A DNA stretch of 12,184 nt, taken from GBS-DC sp964451985. Its GTDB lineage: Bacteria; Armatimonadota; Fimbriimonadia; Fimbriimonadales; GBS-DC. The notes below the pieces were generated by a model. The model had not been told where the DNA came from. It saw only the letters and a program-made list of their open reading frames with translations, and did no database searches. The translations under genes were made by a program, and so were the position numbers. Positions 1 through 6,169 of the stretch are shown here, piece by piece. Position 1 is the stretch's first letter. Each line of letters begins with the position of its first letter. The stretch is from contig CAYVKB010000071.1 in NCBI GenBank assembly GCA_964451985.1, positions 1 through 12,184 of the forward strand. The letters run 5' to 3'.

Positions 1-1343
1 CGCTTACCCTGCTCCAGATTGACCAGCGTACCCATCAGCGTCTTTTCGGCGGTGTTGGAGTCTTGGGTTTGCAGGGCGCGGATGGCTTGGGTGACTTCCT
101 GTGCCTCCTGCGTGCGCCCTTGACTCAGCAAAACCGCCTGTGTGCGTTGCAGCTCCGCCAGCGCCTGGGTGCGGTCGATCTGGTTAGCGCGCATACCCAT
201 TATCGTCTTCTCCAGCGAGCGCGAGGCGACGGCGACCTGCAGTTCGTTCGCCACGCGGGGGTCTTGCGCCTGGTTCGCCAGTGCGGGGTCGGTGGTGAAC
301 TCCAGCACGGCGTCAGCGGTTGCGACTTCAGCGCGTCCCGTCACAACATCATCCCAAGTGAGCGTGATTTTAGCGATTCGGTAAATCCCTGCGGGGTGGT
401 TGGGGAACTCCAGCTCCAAAATGGGGTTTAGGGTACTGCCGCGCTCCACATCCACGAGGTTCAGCGTTGCCGTACGCCCCTGCACTTTCAACTCGCCTCC
501 GAACGCCTGACGCACCTGCACCCAGCGCGCAAGGTGCAACTCCAGCTTCGGGTTGCGTGCCACGACGGTCATCAGGCGCACCAGCTCCTGCTGGAACACT
601 TCGGGGATTTTGTGGGGCTGGTCGATGTAGTAATACTTGCCGCCGCTGCGCCGCGCGATGCCTGCGAGCAGTTCCTCGTTGTAGTCGGGTCCGAAGCCGA
701 GCGCGGTGATGTGGAAACCGAACTCTTTTGCTTTTGCCGCCGCGCCCACGATGGTGGCGAAGTCTTTAATCCCTGTGGTCGGCTCGCCATCGGTAAGCAG
801 GATTAGATGGCTTTGGTAGCCAGGCAGAGGCGTGCCCGTGATTTGCTGCGTACCCACTATCAGCGCATCATAGATGTTCGTCGTGTCACCCACGGTCAGG
901 CGCATAATGTGGTCTTTCACGAGCTGCTTGTTCACGATTTTGCGCGGGGGCATGACTACATCCACGGCGTCAGAGAAGGTCACGATGGACAGCACATCCT
1001 GATCGGTAAGCTGGTCGACGAGGTAGGTACAGGCTTGCTTGGCGTATTCGAACGGCGCGCCTTCCATCGACCCGCTGCGATCCAGCACGAGGCAGAGGTT
1101 CAGCGGGGCGCGTCCGGCAGCGGTTTGCACAGCGCGGATGGGGAGGAGCAATCCTTCACGGGCAATGCTCTGTGCTAAAGCGTACCGCCTGCCCAACACG
1201 ACTTCCATACTCAGCGAGGGCTGTACCGGCGCGCCCATCGGGTTCGGTATCGCCTGTGTGCGCATCGGGTCTAACACAGGCATCTGCATCGCCTGCGTGC
1301 GGTTCGGGTCGCCCAGCGGACCCATCTGTTGCGTTTGATTCAT
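1..1343 (-). CDS. von Willebrand factor A (vWA) domain protein, 3' end outside the window
   Basis: The frame is open from ATG at 1343 to the left edge (447 codons, no stop), so the C-terminus is missing. A strong AGGAGG lies 5 nt before the ATG and fixes the start. Residues ~83-255 form a vWA domain with an intact metal-ion-dependent adhesion site: D88-x-S90-x-S92 in VLDRSGSM, Thr in GDTTNIYDAL (~155) and Asp185 in LLTDGEP. No signal peptide or membrane segment is visible, so it is probably cytoplasmic. Residues ~265-370 look beta-rich, and the tail after ~385 is helical, Gln-rich and full of TQ pairs. The layout resembles stand-alone vWA proteins of cyanobacteria and relatives, whose partners are usually unknown. 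The N-terminus has two 13-residue repeats (DPNRTQAM / DPMRTQAI). A Mg-dependent protein-binding role is inferred from the family; no specific function is claimed. Confidence 0.88.
   Translation of the reverse strand, partial: MNQTQQMGPLGDPNRTQAMQMPVLDPMRTQAIPNPMGAPVQPSLSMEVVLGRRYALAQSIAREGLLLPIRAVQTAAGRAPLNLCLVLDRSGSMEGAPFEYAKQACTYLVDQLTDQDVLSIVTFSDAVDVVMPPRKIVNKQLVKDHIMRLTVGDTTNIYDALIVGTQQITGTPLPGYQSHLILLTDGEPTTGIKDFATIVGAAAKAKEFGFHITALGFGPDYNEELLAGIARRSGGKYYYIDQPHKIPEVFQQELVRLMTVVARNPKLELHLARWVQVRQAFGGELKVQGRTATLNLVDVERGSTLNPILELEFPNHPAGIYRIAKITLTWDDVVTGRAEVATADAVLEFTTDPALANQAQDPRVANELQVAVASRSLEKTIMGMRANQIDRTQALAELQRTQAVLLSQGRTQEAQEVTQAIRALQTQDSNTAEKTLMGTLVNLEQGK
1249..1310 (-). repeat. two-copy 39-nt tandem repeat inside the vWA gene
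   Basis: Two 23-bp blocks (1249-1271 and 1288-1310) differ at three positions and are offset by 39 nt. They encode residues 12-18 and 25-31 of the vWA protein, DPNRTQA and DPMRTQA. The repeat is in frame (13 codons), so it is a protein-level tandem duplication in what is probably a disordered N-terminal tail. Confidence 0.7.
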
Positions 1344-1573
1344 CGTCGCCTCCTATCAACCTCGTCAGTTCGGCGCGAAGAGCGTTTTTCCTGTGCAGAC
1401 GGCTCCGAAATTGTCGGGAGACTATATGCTGCGCATCCGTTGCGTCCACAAAAGAGCCATCGTGGCGCTCTCCAGCGTCACCTGCACGGAATCATCCCCC
1501 GAGACTCCTCGAGCCTGCGCCAATCGCTGAAGCCGCTCGCTTGAGGCTCCGATAAGCGAATCGTAATTTCCAC
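1344..1573 (-). pseudogene. decayed ribbon-helix-helix (CopG/VapB-like) antitoxin gene
   Basis: From GTG at 1573 the first frame gives VEITIRLSEPQA, the typical beta-strand start of a ribbon-helix-helix antitoxin, then runs into a stop. A one-base shift at about 1537 continues the expected helix as ERLQRLAQARGVS and then DDSVQVTLESA, which stops at a TAG near 1422. A second shift gives VDATDAQHIVS and RKNALRAELTRL, reminiscent of the KNAELYRRL-type tail of small antitoxins seen in cyanobacteria and similar phyla. Both shifts act like single-base deletions, so the gene seems dead. No matching toxin frame was found; the next gene downstream is the vWA gene, whose own start is intact. The family call rests on sequence resemblance only. 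Two real sequencing errors would be the alternative explanation. Confidence 0.5.
1349..1354 (-). promoter_or_regulatory. Shine-Dalgarno site of the vWA gene
   Basis: On the - strand AGGAGG is followed by CGACG and the ATG at 1343. It is a perfect anti-SD match with 5-nt spacing. This decides the start and contrasts with most other genes in the window, which lack such a site. Confidence 0.8.
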
Positions 1574-1585
1574 AACCGTAGTTGA

Positions 1586-1593
1586 ATTTTACC
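1586..1593 (-). promoter_or_regulatory. possible -10 box (GGTAAAAT) of the decayed antitoxin gene
   Basis: On the - strand GGTAAAAT ends 12 nt before GTG 1573. It fits the GGTANANT box found before six intact genes of this window, though the spacing is longer. No convincing -35 element is visible. If it still works, it would transcribe through the pseudogene into the vWA gene. Confidence 0.3.
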
Positions 1594-1645
1594 ACAGCAG
1601 GAATCACCCAGAACAGCACGAAACTCCCGATTGGCGAGGCAGACC

Positions 1646-2872
1646 ATGAAACGCAAGTATGGCGCGAACGATACGATTCGAATCGGTATTATCGGCTGTG
1701 GCGGGATTGGACGCCATCATTACAATCAGTTCAACCGCCTGCGCGGGCAGTGCAACATAGTAGCGGCGTGCGATGTGTACCAGAAACACCTCGACGAGTT
1801 CCGCCAACTCACTGGGCGCACCGATATCGAACCCTACACCGACTACCGACGCTTGCTGGAGCGCAAAGACATCGACGCGGTAGTCGTCGCAACACCCGAC
1901 CACTGGCACGCGCGCATGACCATCGACGCGTGTGAGGCAGGTAAGCATGTGTTTTGCGAAAAGCCCGCGATGCACAACGTTGTCGAGGGGCTGGCGATGG
2001 TACACGCTGCGCGGGAACATAAGCGCGTGGTCGCCATCGGATTGCAGCAGCGCAGCGGGGAGCACTTCAAAGAGGCGGTGGAGATTGTGCGTTCAGGCAG
2101 GCTGGGCAAAATTACGACTGTCCACTGCTGGAACGTGGGCAACGAGACGCCCAACGGTATCGGTACCCCATCCGACACGGACCCGCCCCCAGGCTTGGAT
2201 TGGGATTTCTGGCTCGGACCCGCGCCCAAACGCCCCTACAATCCGAACCGCTGCATCTACCACTTCCGCTGGTTCTGGGACTATGCAGGCGGCAAAGTGG
2301 CGGACTGGGGCGTGCATCTGATTGATGTCGCACTCTGGGCGATGGGGGAGCACAACCCCACTGAGGTCGCCGCCTACGGGGGCAAGTTCGCGCTAAACGA
2401 TAACCGCGAGACGCCTGACACAGTAGATTGCATTTGGAAATTCAAAGATTGGACGCTGGTCTACACCCATCGTGCGGGCAGCGATTACCCCTTGTATGGG
2501 CGTGGCTACGGCACGATGTTTATCGGCACGAACGGCAGTCTGTTTGTGGATCGAGGCGGGCTGGAGGTGCATCCCGACAAGGAGCGCATTCCTGCCTACA
2601 AACGGGGCGGCTCGGCGCAGAGCGAACCGCACGCAGAGAACTTTTTAGCCGCCATACGCGAGGGTGTGCCGCTCGCCTCCGATGTGCTGTCGGGCGTGCG
2701 CTCCACGATTGTACCCTTGCTGGGCAACATCGCCTACCGCGTGGGGCGCAGCATCAGGTGGGACGCCCAACGCGCTCAGATTATCGGCGACCGTGAGGCG
2801 AACGCACTGCTCAGCCGTAACTGGCGCGCGCCATGGGGCATACCAAGACGGTACATCAAACCGATTGGATGA
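1646..2872 (+). CDS. Gfo/Idh/MocA family NAD(P)-dependent oxidoreductase
   Basis: 408 aa from ATG 1646, chosen because GAGG (1636-1639) sits 6 nt upstream; a TTG five codons earlier has no such support. The N-terminal Rossmann domain (~10-130) starts with IRIGIIGCGGIG, whose glycines (G17, G19, G22) form the dinucleotide-binding loop, and contains the family signature EKP at 105-107 (HVFCEKPAMH). The C-terminal alpha/beta domain (~131-408) carries GGKVADWGVHLIDVALW, where D220, H224 and D227 are the usual catalytic/substrate positions. The length suits the larger secreted-sugar or inositol-type subfamily common in Planctomycetes and Armatimonadota, but no Tat or Sec signal is present, so it should be cytoplasmic. 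The substrate is probably a sugar, polyol or derivative and cannot be specified. It stands alone: no sugar transporter or kinase lies beside it. The gene ends 21 nt before the M16 start. Confidence 0.93.
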   Translation: MKRKYGANDTIRIGIIGCGGIGRHHYNQFNRLRGQCNIVAACDVYQKHLDEFRQLTGRTDIEPYTDYRRLLERKDIDAVVVATPDHWHARMTIDACEAGKHVFCEKPAMHNVVEGLAMVHAAREHKRVVAIGLQQRSGEHFKEAVEIVRSGRLGKITTVHCWNVGNETPNGIGTPSDTDPPPGLDWDFWLGPAPKRPYNPNRCIYHFRWFWDYAGGKVADWGVHLIDVALWAMGEHNPTEVAAYGGKFALNDNRETPDTVDCIWKFKDWTLVYTHRAGSDYPLYGRGYGTMFIGTNGSLFVDRGGLEVHPDKERIPAYKRGGSAQSEPHAENFLAAIREGVPLASDVLSGVRSTIVPLLGNIAYRVGRSIRWDAQRAQIIGDREANALLSRNWRAPWGIPRRYIKPIG

Positions 2873-2878
2873 GCGTTA

Positions 2879-2886
2879 GGTATACT
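2879..2886 (+). promoter_or_regulatory. GG-extended -10 box (GGTATACT) of the first M16 gene
   Basis: TATACT at 2881-2886 ends 7 nt before ATG 2894, so transcription would begin at or next to the A of the start codon. No Shine-Dalgarno or clear -35 hexamer is visible. A leaderless mRNA is inferred. Confidence 0.55.
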
Positions 2887-2893
2887 CCCTTCC

Positions 2894-4177
2894 ATGCCAA
2901 CGCCCACGCGCATTGAGTTTGAGACCTACACCCTGCCGAACGGCTTGCAAGTGATTCAGTCGCCGCACACCGTTGCGCCCACCGTCGCTGTGCTGGTGCT
3001 GTACAAAGTCGGCTCGGTGAACGAACCGCGCGGCAAAACGGGCTTCGCGCATCTGTTCGAGCATATGATGTTTCAAGGCTCGGAGAATGTGCCACGCGAA
3101 ATGCACTTCAAATATGTGGAGGCGAACGGCGGCGTGTTGAATGGCTTCACTTCGTATGATATAACCGCCTACTTTGAGTTGCTACCCGCCTCCAAACTGC
3201 CGTTAGGTTTGTGGCTGGAGTCGGATCGGATGCGCTCGTTGCAAGTTTCGCAAGAGAATTTGGACAACCAGCGCGCAGTTGTCAAAGAGGAGCGTCGGCT
3301 GAGCGTGGATAATCAACCCTACGCCCGCGCGATGGAACGCTTGCGCGAAATCGCCTACGATAACTTTGCGAACCAGCACTCTATCATCGGCTCGATGGAC
3401 GATTTAGACAACGCCACGCTAGAGGATGTGCAGGAATTCTTCCGCACCTACTACGCGCCGAATAACGCGATTCTGGTGGTAGCGGGCGATTACGACCCTA
3501 CAACGGCGCGCGAGTGGATTCAACGCTACTTCGCAGATATACCTGCCCAGCCTGCGCCGCCGCCTGTGGATGTGGCGGAGCCAAACCGTGAGGAACGGCG
3601 TGAAACATTCTATGACGCGCTGGCGAGCGTGCCTGCGGTTGCGCTCACATGGAAAATCCCTCCTAGAGGTACGCTGGAAAATGACGCGCTGCAAATCGCG
3701 GGAGAACTGCTGGCAGAGGGGCGCGCCTCACGTCTATATCAGCGGCTGGTAAAGCAGGAGCAGATAGCAGTCAACGTGTCGGGCGGCGCGGAAGCACGCC
3801 CTGCCCCAAGCCTGTTCCGATTGTTCGTGTTGCATCATCCGTCTGTGGAGCCAGAGCGCGTGGAAGCCGTGCTGTATGAGGAGATTCAGAAACTCGCGGA
3901 AGAGGGCGTACCCGAGCGTGAGCTGGAACGCGTGCGTACGATGCTACTTGCTCAACGCTGGAGCGACAACTTGTACTACGGCATGCAGAGTCCCTTGGGG
4001 CGCGCGCTGGGGCTGGCGTACTTCGCCGCGTTCGAGGGCGACCCCGACGGGCTAAACCGGGCGTTGGAACGCCTACTCGCCATCACGCCCGACGATGTAC
4101 AGCGCGCTGTGCAGCAATATCTGCACACCACCCGCAACCGCACCGTGATGCACATCCACGCAGATGCATCCTCGTAG
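2894..4177 (+). CDS. M16 family zinc metallopeptidase, catalytic subunit
   Basis: 427 aa, the usual size of a bacterial M16B protein, with two tandem halves of the fold. The N-terminal half carries the inverted zinc motif H53-L-F-E56-H57 in GFAHLFEHMMF, and the third zinc ligand Glu lies in NQRAVVKEERR (E132 or E133, best aligned to E133), about 76 residues on as expected. The C-terminal half (~190-427) has the SRLYQRLVKQEQIA segment typical of active subunits that lack the Arg/Tyr substrate-binding pair. No signal peptide is visible, so it is likely a cytoplasmic peptidase that degrades short unfolded peptides. Its natural partner is probably the zinc-site-less M16 homologue at 4852-6159. 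ATG 2894 is preferred because a -10-like TATACT ends 7 nt before it; there is no Shine-Dalgarno. Physiological substrates are unknown. Confidence 0.95.
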   Translation: MPTPTRIEFETYTLPNGLQVIQSPHTVAPTVAVLVLYKVGSVNEPRGKTGFAHLFEHMMFQGSENVPREMHFKYVEANGGVLNGFTSYDITAYFELLPASKLPLGLWLESDRMRSLQVSQENLDNQRAVVKEERRLSVDNQPYARAMERLREIAYDNFANQHSIIGSMDDLDNATLEDVQEFFRTYYAPNNAILVVAGDYDPTTAREWIQRYFADIPAQPAPPPVDVAEPNREERRETFYDALASVPAVALTWKIPPRGTLENDALQIAGELLAEGRASRLYQRLVKQEQIAVNVSGGAEARPAPSLFRLFVLHHPSVEPERVEAVLYEEIQKLAEEGVPERELERVRTMLLAQRWSDNLYYGMQSPLGRALGLAYFAAFEGDPDGLNRALERLLAITPDDVQRAVQQYLHTTRNRTVMHIHADASS

Positions 4178-4229
4178 CGGGCGTCTTACCCCTTCGCTGG
4201 TGCAACAGGATTGTCAAGCCACCACTGTA

Positions 4230-4251
4230 GCACGGATGAGACTGTCCGTGC
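4230..4251. repeat. perfect inverted repeat between the first M16 gene and the Uma2 gene
   Basis: GCACGGA (4230-4236) pairs with TCCGTGC (4245-4251) around an 8-nt loop; a G-U pair could extend the stem. It lies 52 nt after the M16 stop and 8 nt before the -10-like box of the next gene, so it covers that promoter's -35 region. There is no T-run, so a standard intrinsic terminator is unlikely. An operator, or a copy of a dispersed palindrome, is possible. The rest of the 106-nt gap (4178-4283) shows nothing else I recognise. Confidence 0.55.
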
Positions 4252-4257
4252 CATAGA

Positions 4258-4265
4258 GGTACACT
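4258..4265 (+). promoter_or_regulatory. GG-extended -10 box (GGTACACT) of the Uma2 gene
   Basis: TACACT at 4260-4265 lies 9 nt before GTG 4275 and 18 nt before ATG 4284. This predicts either a leaderless message from the GTG or a short leader of about 9-12 nt carrying AGGTGA (4273-4278) for the ATG. Confidence 0.45.
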
Positions 4266-4283
4266 TTCTTGCAGGTGAAATCT

Positions 4284-4838
4284 ATGGCAACGACACGTGA
4301 GCGCACCAACCGCAAACGACGCTACACCGAGCAAGACCTCCTGAACATGCCCGACGACGGGCGCAAATACGAACTGGTGAACGGGAGGATACAAATCGTG
4401 CCGACCGATGGAAGACACGGGAAGATTGGCTACAGGCTAGCGCGTCGGATAGGAGAGGGTACGCCCGAATCGTTGGAAGGCTTCGACTCAAGCACAGGCT
4501 TTCGAATGGCAGGTGGCAACATCCGCAGTCCAGACCTATCTTTGATGCAGAAAGCCCGCCTGCCGCAGGGCGAGCCGCCCGTGGATTTTATTGACGGCGC
4601 ACCTGATTTAGCCGTTGAAATTGTCTCGCCGACTGAGAACCTGAAAGACCTGTACCAGAAGGTACTGGAGTATTTCGAATCGGGAGCGCGTGAGGTGTGG
4701 CTGCTGTTTCCTGAGCGCAAGCAGGTGTACCGCTACACTGCCCCGCTGGAAGTGGAAGTGCTGCGCGAGAACGATACGCTTACAGGTGGCGAATTGCTGC
4801 CTAACTTCAAAGTGCGCGTGGGCGAGTTATTTGAGTAG
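4284..4838 (+). CDS. Uma2 family protein (PD-(D/E)XK nuclease fold)
   Basis: 184 aa from ATG 4284, preceded at 5 nt by AGGTGA; an in-frame GTG at 4275 and TTG at 4269 are alternatives. The residues of the fold are present: KYELVNG with E30, SPDLSL with D84, PDLAVEIVSP with E112, and K126 before the EYFESGAREVWLL helix/strand. This is the standard order of the family, formerly DUF820. Uma2 proteins are highly expanded in Cyanobacteria, Chloroflexota, Deinococcota and Armatimonadota. They are predicted endonuclease-like proteins, but their biological role is unsettled and many travel as solitary mobile-like genes. Here the gene sits between two M16 genes with its own -10-like box, which suggests insertion into an older M16 pair. 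The catalytic residues appear intact. No partner gene is visible. Confidence 0.9.
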   Translation: MATTRERTNRKRRYTEQDLLNMPDDGRKYELVNGRIQIVPTDGRHGKIGYRLARRIGEGTPESLEGFDSSTGFRMAGGNIRSPDLSLMQKARLPQGEPPVDFIDGAPDLAVEIVSPTENLKDLYQKVLEYFESGAREVWLLFPERKQVYRYTAPLEVEVLRENDTLTGGELLPNFKVRVGELFE

Positions 4839-4845
4839 GTATACT
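4838..4845 (+). promoter_or_regulatory. GG-extended -10 box (GGTATACT) of the second M16 gene
   Basis: TATACT (4840-4845) ends 6 nt before ATG 4852 and begins directly after the Uma2 stop codon (4836-4838), whose last G is part of the box. It is the same octamer as before the first M16 gene (2879-2886), preceded by TA in both, giving an identical TAGGTATACTC. No Shine-Dalgarno is present. Confidence 0.55.
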
Positions 4846-4851
4846 CTCACT

Positions 4852-6159
4852 ATGATAAGTCGTTCCGCCCCGCCGCCCGATGTGCCGATGCGCGCGTCGG
4901 AGCTACCGTTGCCCGAAGCGACCGTGCTGCCCAACGGCATGCGCTTGCTGATGCTGCCCGATAAGCGCGCGCCTGTGGTGGAGTTTCGGCTGATTCTGCC
5001 CTACGCAGGGCGCGCGTATGACGCACCCGACTGGATTGGGCTATCAAGCGCGGCGGCAAGACTGCTGACGGCGGGCACGCCCACCCGCAACAGTTTCGAA
5101 ATCGCCGACGAAGCCGACCGCTACGGGGGCTACATCAGCGCAAGCGCAAATACCGAGACGGCAATCCTCAGCGCGCGTTGCCTGACTCAACACCTCGAGC
5201 CGATGACGCAATTGATTGCCGATGTGCTGCTGAACCCCACCTTCCCGAACGACGAGGTGGAGATTGACCGCGCCAATACGCTGCAACGTTTGCGCCTACA
5301 GCGGTCGCAGCCCGCGTTTCTGGCGGAGGAGCGGTTCCGCAGCGCGCTGTTTGGCGAACATCCATACCGCCGTCTTGCACCCGACGAGGACGCCCTCCAA
5401 CGCTGGGGACACGAGCACCTACAGGCGTTCCACGCGGCGCGCTATCGTCCGCAGGGCGCAACACTGCTGACTGTGGGCGACTTTGAGCCTGAAACGGCGC
5501 AGACAGTATGGCAAGACGCCCTGAGCACGTGGCAGGGCACGGTCGAGCAGGAGCCAGTGCCTACCCCACCGATGCAAAACGCCGAGATAGGCTGGCTACT
5601 CGTGGAGCGCCCTAACTCGGTGCAGAGCCAGATTATGTTGGGCGCGCTATGCCCCCCGCGCACCGCACCCGACAGCCTCGCACTGCAGGTGGCAGTCAGC
5701 GTTCTGGGTGCAGGCGCAAGTTCACGGCTGTTCCTGACGGTGCGTGAGCAGTACGGCTACGCCTACAGCGTGGGCGCATATCTGGACTACTACCTGCGCA
5801 TCGGCGCATTCACAGCAGAGGCGCAAACCGCCACCGAGAACACCCACGATGCCATCCGCCAAATCCGTGCGGAGGTGGAGCGACTCATCCACGAGCCAAT
5901 CCCGATGGAGGAACTCGCTGCCACGCAAGCCTACCTGATTGGGCGACACATGATTAATCGCGTAACGCTGGGCGGCGTGACGGATTTGTATAAGCAGGTA
6001 CTAATTTACGACCTGCCGCTGGACTACTGGCGTCGCTACCCAGATTTGCTGGCGGAAGTTCGCTCGGCGGACGCGCAAACCGCCGCGGCGCGTTATTTGC
6101 AACCGGAGCGTTTCACGACAGTGGTAGTAGGTGAGCGCGTGGAAGCGCAAGAGGTATAA
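4852..6159 (+). CDS. M16 family peptidase homologue lacking the zinc site (partner subunit)
   Basis: 435 aa from ATG 4852, chosen because TATACT lies 6 nt upstream and because the reading frame before it is the out-of-frame shadow of the Uma2 gene. The fold markers of M16 are present (TVLPNGMRLLMLPD at ~25-37, HPYRRLAPDEDAL at ~170-182), but where active members have HxxEH this one reads GLSSAAARLL (~63-72), so zinc binding and catalysis should be lost. The C-terminal half has SRLFLTVREQYGYAYSVGA with R298 and Y305, the Arg/Tyr pair that in non-catalytic bacterial M16 subunits binds the substrate C-terminus. This is complementary to the first M16 protein, which has the zinc site and lacks that pair, and argues for a heterodimer. 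The stop codon TAA is inside the -10-like box of the next gene. Confidence 0.93.
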   Translation: MISRSAPPPDVPMRASELPLPEATVLPNGMRLLMLPDKRAPVVEFRLILPYAGRAYDAPDWIGLSSAAARLLTAGTPTRNSFEIADEADRYGGYISASANTETAILSARCLTQHLEPMTQLIADVLLNPTFPNDEVEIDRANTLQRLRLQRSQPAFLAEERFRSALFGEHPYRRLAPDEDALQRWGHEHLQAFHAARYRPQGATLLTVGDFEPETAQTVWQDALSTWQGTVEQEPVPTPPMQNAEIGWLLVERPNSVQSQIMLGALCPPRTAPDSLALQVAVSVLGAGASSRLFLTVREQYGYAYSVGAYLDYYLRIGAFTAEAQTATENTHDAIRQIRAEVERLIHEPIPMEELAATQAYLIGRHMINRVTLGGVTDLYKQVLIYDLPLDYWRRYPDLLAEVRSADAQTAAARYLQPERFTTVVVGERVEAQEV

Positions 6160-6160
6160 T
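6153..6160 (+). promoter_or_regulatory. GG-extended consensus -10 box (GGTATAAT) of the methyltransferase/MTHFR gene
   Basis: TATAAT (6155-6160) ends 9 nt before ATG 6170, giving a leader of about 0-3 nt. The stop codon of the upstream M16 gene (TAA, 6157-6159) is inside the hexamer. No Shine-Dalgarno is present and no clear -35 was found. There is no room for a SAM or other riboswitch. Confidence 0.6.
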
Positions 6161-6169
6161 TTCTGTGTA

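Noticed and set aside
63..1340. Several open frames on the + strand across the first 1.3 kb
   Set aside because: They are antisense to the vWA gene, whose frame has intact MIDAS residues and a perfect Shine-Dalgarno. The + frames are compositionally biased and motif-free.
1600..1645. Promoter for the Gfo/Idh/MocA gene
   Set aside because: No convincing TANNNT box or -35 at a sensible distance was found; only the Shine-Dalgarno is clear, so no promoter is claimed.
4690..4851. N-terminal extension of the second M16 protein into the Uma2 gene
   Set aside because: The 54 extra residues are the shadow of Uma2 codons (Cys- and Trp-rich, unlike M16), and a -10-like box plus ATG 4852 explain the start.
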